Source of the DNA: Symbiodinium natans
Taxonomy: Eukaryota; Sar; Dinophyceae; Suessiales; Symbiodiniaceae
DNA: 64,000 bases
NCBI GenBank assembly: GCA_905221605.1
Contig: CAJNDS010000691.1
Span: forward strand, 670,697 to 734,696
Direction: 5' to 3'
The position numbers and the translations under genes were made by a program. Below are positions 54,980 to 64,000 of this stretch, one piece after another. Position 1 is the first letter of the stretch, and each line of letters starts with the position of its first letter. Under the pieces are notes generated by a model that was given only the letters and a program-made list of their open reading frames with translations, was not told the origin of the DNA and did no database searches.

Positions 54980-55705
54980 TCCAGACTCCAGATTTCCAGA
55001 AAAAATCTGGAGTACCCGGGCCCCGGACTCCAGACTCCAGTTTTCCAGAAACAATCTGGAGTACCCCCAGACTCCAGACTCCAGATTTCCGTACCCCCAG
55101 ACAGACTCCAGACTCCAGATTTCCAGAAAAATCTGGAGTACCTCCAGACTCCAGACTCCAGATTTCCAAAAAAAATCTGGAGTACCGGGACTCTGGACTC
55201 CAGATTCTGGAGTCTGTAATCTGGAGTCTGGGGCCGCGAGTACTCCAGATTTTTTCTGGAAATCTGGAGTCTGGAGTCCGGGGCCCGGGTACTCCAGATT
55301 TTTTCTGGAAATCTGGAGTCTGGAGTCCGGGGCCCCTGTACTCCAGATTTTTTCTGGAAATCTGGAGTCTGGAGTCCGGGGCCCCTGTACTCCAGATTTT
55401 TTCTGGAAATCTGGAGTCTGGAGTCCGGGGCCCGGGTACTCCAGATTTTTTCTGGAAATCTGGAGTCTGGAGTCCGGGGCGTGGGTACTCCAGATTTTTC
55501 TGGAAATCTGGAGTCTGGAGTCCGGGGCGTGGGTACTCCAGATTTTTTCTGGAAATCTGGAGTCTGGAGTCCGGGGCGTGGGTACTCCAGATTTTTTCTG
55601 GAAATCTGGAGTCTGGAGTCCGGGGCCCGGGTACTCCAGATTTTTTCTGGAAATCTGGAGTCTGGGGTCCGGTGCCCGGGTACTCCAGATTTTTTGTGGA
55701 AATCT
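54980..55705. repeat. Palindromic array of 49-bp units (5 inverted + 10 direct)
   Basis: From 55241 to 55700 ten copies of a 49-bp unit start every 48-49 bp (55241, 55290, 55339, 55388, 55437, 55486, 55534, 55583, 55632, 55681). Each contains TACTCCAGATTTTTTCTGG and GGAGTCTGGAGTCCGGGG. From 54980 to about 55185 about five copies of the same unit lie in opposite orientation. Within each unit CCAGATTTTTTCTGG is itself nearly palindromic. Long frames across it are repeat artefacts. Confidence 0.95.
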
Positions 55706-57650
55706 AGTGTTTTGGTTTTAGTGTGTAGGTTTCAGGGTTTAGTGTTTTGTGTTTAGGGTTGAGTGTTAAGTTTAGGTTTTAGGGTTTAGGGCCAAGCGGC
55801 TCGGCTAAAACCCAAATAAAACCCTAAACTCTGAAATCCAAACAGTAAGCATCTGAAACCCCGACGGGTTTTGGTTTCAGGTTTAGGTTTAGTAGGGCTC
55901 GAGGTTCTGGCCTTGGGGTTTACTGTTTAGGGTTTAGGGTTTAGGGTCTAATGTTTAGGGTTTAGTTTGAAATGTTTAAGGTTTAGTTTTTGGGTTAAGT
56001 GCTAAAGTGTTTAGGGTTTCGTGCTAAGTGTTTGGGGTTTGTGCTAAGGGCTTAGTGTTAAGTTTTTAAGGTTAGTGTTTAGGGTTTAGTGTTGAGGGTT
56101 TCGGGTTTGGGTTCTAGGTTAAGGGTTTTTAGGATTTTTACAAATTTAAATGATCTGGGGAAGGCACCGGGGCTGCCCCAGACCATTGACAATTTAAAAA
56201 ACCCTTCTGTTTAGGCTTTAGGGTTTAGTGTGTAGGGTTTAGTGTGTAATGGTTAGGGTTTAGTTTGTAGGGTGTAGTGTTTAAGTGTTTAGGGTTTAGT
56301 GTTTAGTAAGGGTTTAGTGCTTAAGTGTTTAGGGTTTCGTGTTCAGTGTTTGGGGTTCGTGCTAAGGGCGTAGTGTTAAGCTTTTAGGGTTAGTGTTTAC
56401 GCTGGTGTTTAGGGTTCAGTGCTAAGGGTTTCGGCTTTTTTTTGGGTTAAGGGTTTAGTGTGTAGGGTTTAGTGTGTAATGTTTAGGGTTTAGGTTTTAG
56501 GGGTGCTTAGGTGTTTAGGGTTTCCTGTTAAGTGTTTGGGGTTTGTGCTAAGGGCTTAGTGTTAAGTTTTTAGGGTTAGTGTTTAGGGTCTGGTGCTGAG
56601 TGTTTAGGGTTTAGTAGTGCTTAAGTGTTTAGGGTTTCGTGTCAAGTGTTTGGGGTTTGTGGGCCTAGTGTTAAGTTTTTAGGGTTAGTGTTTAGGGTCT
56701 AGTGCTGAGGGTTTAGGGTTTAGTGTTAAGGGTTTCGGGTTTGTTTTTTTGGATTTAGGGTTTTAAGCATGTTTACTAGTGTTCAGGGTTTAGTGTGTAG
56801 GGTTTAGTGTGTAATGTTCAGGGTTTAGTTTTTAGGGTGTAGTGTTTGAGTGTTTAGGGTTTCGTGTTTAGGGTCTAGTGCTTAAGTGTTTAGGGTTTCA
56901 TGTTAAGTGCTTGGGGTTTGTGCTAAGGGCTTAGTGTTAAGTTTTTGGGTTAGTGTTTAGGGTCTGGTGCTGAGTGTTTAGGGTTTAGAGCTAAGGGTTT
57001 CGGGGATGGATTTTAGGGTTAAGGGGTTTGAGGGTTTTTGCAAGTTTACATGATCTGGGGAAGGCACTGGGGCTTCCCCAGACCCACCTAAACATTAAAA
57101 ATCCTTAAAATCTTATAAAAATCTTTAAGCTTCTGTTTAAGCATTCTCAGGATTATGAAGGTTTTAAGCCGTTTAAGCCTTTTAAAGACCTTAAATTGCT
57201 TACGTATTTAAGTGGCTGCCCTTTGCGGATTTTAGAGATTGTTGAAGTTGCCAATGGTCCGGAGAAGCCCCGGCGCCTTCCCCAGACAATATAAAATTTT
57301 TAAAATCCGTAAAGTCCTGAAAGTCTTACAGTTGTAAATGGCTGTCCTTTTAAAGTTTAAAGATTTTAGGATGTTCAATTCTAAAATCCGTAACTTCCTT
57401 AATTTTAAACGGCTGCCCGTTTTAAATTTTAAAGAATTTTAGACTTTTGAGGGATAAACGTTTCGAGGTTGTTAAGGGCTTAAAGCCTTTTAAGACCCTT
57501 TAAATCTTGAAATTTTGAAAGGCTTTAAATACCTTAAAGCCCTTCAAATTTGAAAAGGGCTGCCCCTTTTAAGGATCTTTAAAATTGCAAATGGTCTGGG
57601 GAAGCCCCGGTGCCTTCCACAGATCCTTTAAATTTTTACAAACCCCTAAA
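55706..57650. repeat. Decayed telomere-like zone with palindromic hairpins
   Basis: GGTTTAGTGTTTAGGG, AAGTGTTTAGGG and TGTAGGGTTTAGTG words repeat with many substitutions from 55730 to 57010. AT-rich TTTAAA-laden sequence follows. A hairpin TCTGGGGAAGGCACCGGGG with complementary right arm occurs at 56154-56182 and 57054-57082 in one orientation, and at 57257-57287 and 57594-57622 in the other. No gene is seen. Confidence 0.85.
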
Positions 57651-57882
57651 ACCTAAAACCCTGAAAAGCCTTAAGCTTCTAAATGGCTACCCTTCTAAAA
57701 TTTTACAGAGCCGCAAAACACAAGTTTCAGAAGCAAAATGCACATAAAAACACTAGTGTTTTTATAGAGGATAATATAATAGAGCTTTTTGTATTCCAGT
57801 GCAGTTTTTACTGCATTTTTCCGGTGAAAAAACAGAAAATCAGACAAAGACGAAGACAGGAAAACCATAGGTGTGGATCATG

Positions 57883-57975
57883 GGGGGGGGGGGTGACCAC
57901 ATATATATATATACATATATATATATATACATATATATATACATATATATATATATTGTATATATATATATATTA
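57883..57975. repeat. G-run and (TA)n microsatellite
   Basis: A G-run is followed by (AT)n/(ATAC)-type repeats. The same CATGGG...(AT)n combination, inverted, lies at 54895-54930 (TATATATACATATATG followed by C-run and CATGATCCACA), suggesting related elements. Confidence 0.8.
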
Positions 57976-58099
57976 TGCATTATCAGCTTCAGGGTGCTAT
58001 TATGTTTTGCGAGGGTGCTTCGTACACCCCTGAACCTGGCTTGAGACAGCTCGGTGCTCCTCCCTAAGCTCACGATAGCCCCGGCAACGCCATACAAAG

Positions 58100-58461
58100 T
58101 ATGCCCTGAGCCCTAAACCCTATATAAACCCTAACTCTAAACCCTATAGCCCCAAGAATCCTAAAGCCCCCTAACACACCCGAACCCTAAAAACACTAAC
58201 CCCCGGTTAAAGGCGAAAAGCCACAAGGTCTGTGGCATTCTGAGCACGGTTCAGGGGTACGGGTTCAGGGTCGGACTTTTGGGCAGGAAGGAGCCTGGGT
58301 CTGACCCGGTCTTCATAGATTCATTTCTTGGGTTTTTGTCGGGCTTCTGGGTTTCTCGGGCGTGGGGTCGAAGACCGAATCCTGGCTTGCCTCCTAAACC
58401 CTAAACCTTAAACCCTAAAACCTAAACCCTAAACCCTAAACCCAATTGAGCGGCTGGGCAG
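58100..58461. other. Non-coding stretch
   Basis: CCCTAAA-like words at 58100-58200 and a clean CCCTAAA tract at 58400-58443 lead to the next exon. There is no open frame of note. Confidence 0.45.
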
Positions 58462-58788
58462 GATGCCTCCTGGGTGACTTTGTTGGTGGAGAGTTCCCCA
58501 GGCCAAGCTTATAGCAGGTTTGGGCAGAATCCACCCTTAATCCTAGGGTTTAGGGTTTAGGGTTTAGGGTTTAGGGTTTAGGGTTTAGGGTTTAGGGTTT
58601 AGGGTTTAGGGTTTAGGGTTTAGGCCCTAAACCCAAACCCTCGAGTCCATTTCGGGGTTTGGTTGACCTTGACGCCACGTCGTGACACTGGGCGAGGTCT
58701 TCAAGACGACCTTTGAGAGCTTAAAGCTGTGCAAAAACAAACGCATCCAGAAAGAGCTCTGCCCACAGTCCTGGGGCAAAATGGTCGC
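58462..58788 (+). CDS. Two exons, unknown protein
   Basis: Exon 58462-58506 (SWVTLLVESSPGQ) leaves by a GC donor (GGCCAA|GCTTATAG) and joins in phase to 58697-58788 (VFKTTFESLKLCKNKRIQKE, then CPQSWGKMVA). The second exon ends at |GTTTAGGG, or earlier at a GC donor. The intron between holds a TTTAGGG tract (58547-58623) and then CCCTAAA, as in the bracketing rule. Confidence 0.5.
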
Positions 58789-58807
58789 GTTTAGGGTTCA
58801 GGGTGGC

Positions 58808-58960
58808 TTCTGCCCTACTTACTAACCAATTATAACTTTAACTGTACTTGTAACCCACTTATAAGCCCCTTAAGTGCCCTAATATGGCTATAAGTACAGT
58901 TATAATAAGTAGAGTTATAATTGATGAATAAGTACCATGAACCTCGAAGTAGTTAGAATC
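58808..58960. mobile_element. Possible family 6 relative
   Basis: ACTTACTAACCAATTATAAC pairs with GTTATAATTGATGAATAAGT, and the end ACCATGAACCTCGAAG resembles the family 6 right end. It is about 150 bp and AT-rich. Confidence 0.5.
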
Positions 58961-59039
58961 GGACCTAAATCTATGTCGGACAACTCCCTCCCTCCCCAAG
59001 TATGAAGGAACAAGCTGCTCCAGCTGCAGTTTCTACTCA

Positions 59040-59415
59040 TTTTGGGTTTTGGGTCGGGGGCAACTCCTAAACTAACGCTACCCGAAGTCCTAAGTCCTAA
59101 GCCCCATCTGTTCCCTCAAGCCCCAAGCCCTGCACCTTCCCAACCCTCAGCCCGAAGCCCCAAGCCCTAACACACCAGACGCTGCACACAACCCCTTAAG
59201 ACCCCAAATCCCCCCAACCCGTTTGCCCCTTTCACCCTTACGCCCTTTAAACCTTAAACCCTTAGACCCTTAAGAACCCAAAGCCTGAGAACCGTCTAGC
59301 CGTCTTAACCCCTTAAGCCCCTTAAGCCCTAAACCCTTAACTCTGAGACCCTTAAGCCCTAAACCCTAAACCCTAAACCCTAGACCTTGAGACTCCTTAA
59401 ACTCGATTGCCGCAG
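59040..59415. repeat. Degenerate CCCTAAA-type stretch
   Basis: CCTTAAACCC, CCCTTAAG and CCCCAAG variants are spread over 300 bp and end in clean CCCTAAA (59350-59380) ahead of the exon at 59416. Confidence 0.65.
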
Positions 59416-59488
59416 GGCTCTTCATCAAGCCGAGTCGCCTGGATGGCTGGAAGAAGGTCGCCTTCGCTCGTCCTGGACCCCGGCTGGG
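59416..59488 (+). CDS. Internal exon, unknown protein
   Basis: After ATTGCCGCAG one frame reads LFIKPSRLDGWKKVAFARPG. A second frame reads ESPGWLEEGRLRSSW and is also possible. The donor is within GGCTGG|GGTTTCGGG. It can follow the exon at 58697 in phase by either of two donors. Confidence 0.45.
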
Positions 59489-59953
59489 GTTTCGGGTTTC
59501 GGGCTCCTAAATCCTAAACCCTAAACCCTAAACCGCTCCAGCGCTCTAGTAGGGCGTTGGCTGCTTTCGGGTTTGGGTTTTTCTTTGCCTGAACTCCTCC
59601 ATTCAGGTATCTACAGATATATATTCATTGAAAAGTCCAAGGGCCCTACATCCTTGGTTGGTGTTTAGGGTTGAACTCCTGGACACCAGGTGCCCAAAAT
59701 GCAGAGATTGCTGTAATAAACCCTAAACCCTAAACCTCTTCATTGTGGAGGGCATTTGATAGGTCCGGTGTCTGGGTGTAGGGGGTAGGAGGATTGAACC
59801 CCTCCCTGCCACCCCACCTCCCCCACCCTCTACCCGCACCCCTGACCCCCTGCATTTGGGCTCTCAAGCAAGTCGTTCTTTGGGAATCTGCAACTTGGAC
59901 CAGGGCGTCCATAGATCTAGGATAGTTTCAGGTGGGTAGGTAAGACCCAAAAC

Positions 59954-60052
59954 CCTCAAAACCCTCAAAACACTAAAAACCCTAAAAACCCTAAAAACCC
60001 TAAAAACCCTAAAAACCCTAAAAACCCTAAAAACCCTAAAAACCCTAAACTC
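59954..60052. repeat. CCCTAAAAA nonamer array
   Basis: About nine nearly perfect CCCTAAAAA units sit inside a longer CCCTAAA-type tract. It is a further homogenised variant. Confidence 0.9.
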
Positions 60053-60198
60053 CAAACCCCAAACCCCAAGCCAAGCCCTAAACTTCCAGACCCCCAGCCC
60101 CAGACGCCGAACCCTAAACCCTAAACCCTAAACCCTAAACCCTAAACCCTAAACCCCAAACCCTAAACCCTAAACGCTTAGCCCCATTTTCCTTCAAG

Positions 60199-60266
60199 AA
60201 GTCCGCATGGTCTTCCAGGGCGCATACTGGTGCTCGTCGGCGCGGCCCTGGCGTTGGCCTCCGAGG
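60199..60266 (+). CDS. Internal exon, unknown protein
   Basis: After TTCCTTCAAG the frame gives VRMVFQGAYWCSSARPWRW, and the donor is CCGAGG|GTCATTTAGGG. CCCTAAA lies upstream and TTTAGGG downstream. The family is unknown. Confidence 0.45.
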
Positions 60267-60269
60267 GTC

Positions 60270-60540
60270 ATTTAGGGTTTGGGGTTTAGGTTTGAGGGTT
60301 TGGGGTTTAGGGTTTAGGGTTTTAGGGCTTGGGGTTTGGGGGTTGGGGTTTGGGGGGTGGGTGTGTGGGAGTTTGGGGTTTCGGGTCTGGGGTTTGGAGT
60401 TTAGGGTTTGGGGTTCAGGTTCGGGTGTTGCGGTTTTAGGGCTTGGGGTTTAGGTTTGGGGGTTTGGGGTTTGGGTTCGGGGTTTGGGGGGCTTAGGGTT
60501 GGTAGGTATGGGGTAAATTTGGCCTAAAGGCTGCTTCCTC
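60270..60540. repeat. TTTGGGG-type degenerate tract
   Basis: Continuous TTTGGGG/TTTAGGG variants after the donor at 60267. No gene is seen. Confidence 0.8.
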
Positions 60541-60714
60541 CGTTGGTGGAAGGTCTTGGAACGTCACTCCCCTAGGCCACAAACCCTGTCGACCAAAAGC
60601 ACCCTATAAATGATGTTGTATACCCTTTACTACTATAACCCTAGAGGGTACATTTGGTCCCCCAGGAAGGCTTCAGACATTGCACGGCTTTAGGGCTTCG
60701 GGTTTTAGAGAGGT

Positions 60715-60840
60715 TTAGGGTTTTAGGGTTTAGGGTTTAGGGTTTAGGGTTTAGGGTTTAGGGTTTAGGGTTTAGGGTTTAGGGTTTAGGGTTTAGGGTT
60801 TAGGGTTTAGGGTTAGGGTTTAGGGTTTAGGGTTTAGGGG
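60715..60840. repeat. TTTAGGG tract
   Basis: About 17 near-perfect TTTAGGG heptamers. Confidence 0.95.
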
Positions 60841-60937
60841 GCCCTGAAGGTCACTACCCAGCGCCCTGCCATGCTGTAGAGGCCAGGCCTCCCTGTTCTC
60901 TCCTTCCCCAGGTCCGCATCTGCCACTCTCGCACCCT

Positions 60938-61132
60938 ATCTCATTCTCTCTCTCTCTCTCTCTCTTTTTCTCTCTCTCTCTCTCTCTCTCTTTTTGTTTT
61001 TTTTTTTGTTTTGTTTTTCTCTCTCTCTCTCTCTCTCCCTCTCTCTCTCTGACTCGCTCTCTCTCTCTCTCTCTGACCCGCTCTCTTTCTCTCTCTCTCT
61101 CTCTCTTTCTTTCTCTTTCTGTTTCTCTTTCC
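60938..61132. repeat. (CT)n microsatellite
   Basis: Interrupted CT repeats with T-runs. The two long frames over it are repeat artefacts. Confidence 0.95.
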
Positions 61133-61166
61133 ATCCAGCACTAGGCTTTAGGCTTCAGGCTTGTAA

Positions 61167-61387
61167 ATGTATGTGCAAGAGAAGCACATTTGCAGCGGCG
61201 CCAGCACCCTCTGTGTTGAACATGTCTATAGGTGGCACTTGGTTCCGACATTAGAGGCATTCCAGCTGGCTTCTTCTGCTCTTGGCTTACTCTATTACAA
61301 GTGTCTCAACACATGGTGCACTTGGCCGTGTTTGCTTGTGCGGAATTCTGGTAGAGTTTGCCAGCTGATGCGATGCCTGTTCTGACA
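61167..61387 (+). CDS. Possible terminal exon
   Basis: A frame of about 70 codons ends at TGA 61383-61385 and includes EKHICSGASTLCVEHVYRWH and EAFQLASSALGLLYYKCLN. The composition is plausible, but there is no repeat bracketing and no family match. Confidence 0.3.
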
Positions 61388-62280
61388 GACTGGGCCCCCT
61401 GATGAATTCGCGTATCTGCTCTACACCCTAAACCCCAAACCCTAAACCCTAAACCCTAGACCCCGAAACTGCTCTCTGACGGTACAGGTTCCCACTTCCT
61501 TTCGCCTCTCTTGGGCCTGGATTTCGCCCGCACATGTTTGCGGCTCGGCCGGGAGATATGCCCTTCTCGCAACCTCCTTGATTTATGCATTCTGCGCACC
61601 ATAGTACCCTAAACCATAAACCCTAAACCCTAATCCCTAAACCCTAAACCTCGCAACTGCAAGAATATTAAAGATTCGTCATCATGAGCTTTGAACTGCA
61701 AGACTATGCCCAGGCCTAGTACGATCCAACGTTTTTTTTGCAAGTGCTACACTCTTCTCAACATGCTGGCATGCTACTGCGACGCTGAATGAATGTTTTT
61801 GCACTTGCCTTTGCCCTGAGCCCGAAGCACCCTGATCACGAACCTGGTCCTGCAGGCTTCTACAACCCCGCAAACCAGCTTCATTTGTCCCAATGTGGCG
61901 TGGTCCCGACCTCAGCCCAAGCAGGTTGGGGGTGTGGGCCTCTTGATTGAACCCTTGAAGTGGTATTGTTTCTGCATGACGTCAGCCACAGTGCCGTCAG
62001 TAGATGCTCTTTCCGGCTTGTGCATGCCTGCTCCTTGTTAAGGCTCTGCCCGATGAATCCCCTGCGCACTTGCGCCTGCATGGACCTGTCTTAAGGCACT
62101 CCAAGTGATTTTTTAAACCAAGGATGCTTATCGGTCCGTTTAGAGGGAAACTCGGGAACCCAAACCCTCACCCTAAACCCTAAACCCACGACGAAAGTAC
62201 CTTGCAGAGTTGGCTGGAAACTTATTCAGTTTAGGGTTCAGGGGCTCGATGCATACCCTGACCATGCGAGCACACAAGTC
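61388..62280. other. Stretch without a secure gene
   Basis: It contains short CCCTAAA tracts at 61425-61462 and 61605-61650. A segment at 61489-61570 after TACAG is open in two frames. Nothing can be assigned. Confidence 0.35.
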
Positions 62281-62482
62281 TTGAACCCTGAACCTAAACC
62301 TTAAACCCTAACCCTTCACCCCTAAACCCTAAACCCTAAACCCTGAACCCTAAACCCTAAACCCTCAACCCTCAACCCTAAACCCTAAACCCCAAACCCC
62401 AAACCCTAAACCCTAAACCCTAAACCCTAAACCCTAAACCCTAAACCCTAAACCCTAAACCCTAAACCCTAAACCCTAAACC
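62281..62482. repeat. CCCTAAA tract
   Basis: Degenerate then perfect CCCTAAA heptamers (about 13 perfect at the end) lead to the exon at 62501. Confidence 0.95.
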
Positions 62483-62500
62483 GAACGAGGGCAGCCGTAG

Positions 62501-62597
62501 AGCTGAAGGTCTGGCGTCCTGAGCTGTCAGCGCCGTCCGATTGCCATGACACGGATTTGGTGGGAGGCACCGCGGGGACTCGGTCCTGCATGCTCAG
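62501..62597 (+). CDS. Internal exon, unknown protein
   Basis: After GCAGCCGTAG the frame gives LKVWRPELSAPSDCHDTDL, then GGTAGTRSCML. It ends at CTCAG|GTTTAGGATTTAGG. It is fully bracketed by CCCTAAA and TTTAGGG tracts. Confidence 0.55.
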
Positions 62598-62689
62598 GTT
62601 TAGGATTTAGGGCTTAGGGTTTAGGATTTAGGGTTTAGGGTCTAAGAATTTAGGGTTTAGGGTTTTGGATTTGGGGTTTAGGGTTGAAG

Positions 62690-62945
62690 GTTTTGGGGTT
62701 TATACTTTGTTTGTGGAATTTGGGGGGGTCGTTTGGGGATGAAACTCCCAGACCCATGGTCCGATCAGGGTTTAGGGTGTAGGGTTTCAGGGTTTAGGGT
62801 GTAGGATTTAGGTTTAGGGTTTAGGATTTAGGGGGATCCAGGGTTTTGGGTTGAAGGTTTTGGGGGTAGACTTCGTTTGTGGAATTTGGGGGGGTCGTTT
62901 GGGGATGAAACTCCCAGAGCCATGGTCCGATCATTCCCTCAGAAC
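62690..62945. repeat. Direct duplication in a TTTAGGG-rich stretch
   Basis: TTTGTGGAATTTGGGGGGGT and the following CGTTTGGGGATGAAACTCCC and CATGGTCCGATCA occur at about 62709-62768 and 62876-62933, about 167 bp apart. One difference lies in AGACCC/AGAGCC. TTTAGGG heptamers flank both. Confidence 0.9.
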
Positions 62946-63458
62946 CAGGGGGTTTTGTTTGTCCATGTGATGTGAATTGCACTCTTTTCCTTGAAGTATG
63001 GCGGGGTATATGATGGGCACCCCTGCCTTGGGAAACGCCCATACGTGTACGCGATTCACACTTAGGTCTTAGTAGGCTGGGTAGGATCCGTGAGTACTTG
63101 CCCCCTAATTAACCCGAAAACCCAAAATCGAGCCTACAGACTCTAAACCCCATGAGCCCTTAGACTCTTAAACTGCAATTCAACCCACCCGAAACCCGAA
63201 ATCCTAAGCCCGAAACCCTCCTAAACCGTCAAACCCTGAGCTGTTAGCCCGGCAGCTGTGCCGCTCGGGGTTTCGAGGGGTCGAGATACGACCCTCGAGC
63301 CCTGCACCCTTCCTCCCCATAGGGTTTCCGGTTCAGGGTTTAGGGTTGAGGGTTTAGGGTTGAGGGTTGAGGGTTTAGGAGTTCGGCTTCCTCCCCCCCC
63401 CCCGCCGCCCGCCCACCCTTCCCCGCAATAGTTTAACATTTGGGTGCTTAGGGTTCAG

Positions 63459-63491
63459 AGCGGGGAGGCTGTGCCGGGAAGCTGGCGGGAA
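63459..63491 (+). CDS. 33-nt possible exon
   Basis: It reads SGEAVPGSWRE between TTAGGGTTCAG and |GTTTAGTACC. It is short and tentative. Confidence 0.25.
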
Positions 63492-63674
63492 GTTTAGTAC
63501 CTATGCAAATCCCTTCGAGGGGTGTGTGAGGGGGGGAACAAAGTCTTTACCTCAGCCCCGACTCCCCCTACTCCCCTACGAAGAGCGCCGAAGAGCTTGG
63601 GACCCTAAACCCTCTAGAAACCTCCTCAACACCCTAAAACCCTAAACCCTAAACCCTAAACCCTGAAACTCTAG

Positions 63675-63737
63675 TCTTACGGCAAGGCCGTGGCTCACGT
63701 GCTCCACTTTCAGCGGATTACGGCTCGTACCCCTAAG
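63675..63737 (+). CDS. 63-nt internal exon
   Basis: It reads SYGKAVAHVLHFQRITARTP between GAAACTCTAG and a GT donor (CCTAAG|GTCGCACC). CCCTAAA precedes it. Codon-like composition is good in one frame. The family is unknown. Confidence 0.5.
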
Positions 63738-63773
63738 GTCGCACCCCTAAAGGTTCCCCTGAATCTACACCCG

Positions 63774-63845
63774 AAACCCTAAACCCTAAACCCTAAACCC
63801 TAAATCCTAAACCCTAAACCCTAAACCCTAAACCCTAAACCCCTA
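63774..63845. repeat. CCCTAAA tract
   Basis: About nine CCCTAAA heptamers with one CCCTAAAT variant, near the right edge. A shorter tract closes the window. Confidence 0.95.
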
Positions 63846-64000
63846 ATCTGGCCCTTATTACTACCTTCAGGATCTTGAAAAGGCTTCCCCCAAGCACTCA
63901 AGGGGACCTCGAGGTTCCAAGGTACACCCCGCAGACACTTGGGATGCTGGCTGCTGAACCCAAACCCCAAACCCTACCCTGACCCTAAACCGTGAACCCT

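Noticed and set aside
54826-55756. Open frames of 259-293 codons
   Set aside because: They translate the 49-bp satellite in several frames (SGVWSPG, TPDFFWK). The frame is open because 49-bp units lack stops, not because of selection.
57683-58097. Open frames of 85-116 codons around 57.7-58.1 kb
   Set aside because: Both cross a G-run and (TA)n microsatellite, and the flanks lack coding-like composition.

Overview
This is eukaryotic nuclear DNA, most likely from a dinoflagellate (Suessiales or Symbiodiniaceae type). Four things support this. Tracts of the plant/dinoflagellate telomere heptamer TTTAGGG/CCCTAAA recur throughout the 64 kb. The genes are cut into many short exons. The exons can only be joined in frame by using GC and GA splice donors as well as GT, a known dinoflagellate habit. 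Several encoded proteins look, from memory, like large families of unknown function in dinoflagellate genomes. No database was consulted.

Layout. (1) 1-25 kb is dense in telomere-type repeats, with small exons of 35-110 bp between them. One complete gene reads out here: 14 exons at 5490-13705 on +, about 337 aa, phase-consistent at every junction, with a SMI1/KNR4 (SUKH) domain in its C-terminal two thirds. Further + models lie at 14321-16871, 17193-18769, 21040-21439 and 23089-24734. (2) A minus-strand gene piece lies at 25515-25901. (3) 26.9-51 kb has longer exons, all on +. It includes a protein with an ELFSGQ motif and a GLPCSNF motif (36299-38398), a long proline-rich/coiled-coil region (38663-46826) and a nearly complete transposase-like gene (47792-50926). 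(4) 51-64 kb returns to telomere-dense sequence with small exons. It also contains a 0.72 kb palindromic tandem array (54980-55705) and a 1.9 kb zone of decayed telomere-like sequence (55706-57650).

The main observation is how exons and telomeric repeats are arranged. About 20 exons are preceded by CCCTAAA tracts and followed by TTTAGGG tracts. Introns therefore tend to begin with TTTAGGG and end with CCCTAAA: the two intron ends are inverted telomeric repeats, and the heptamer itself often supplies the donor (G|GTTTAGGG). There are exceptions, and they are listed.

The introns also carry at least eight families of short (about 90-160 bp) inverted-repeat elements that recur within the window. 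Some have splice sites at their very ends, so they resemble introners. The region looks like a genome where intron gain by small inverted-repeat elements and by telomere-repeat insertion has been extensive.

Exon coordinates come from reading the sequence by eye. Splice junctions are predictions with no transcript support.
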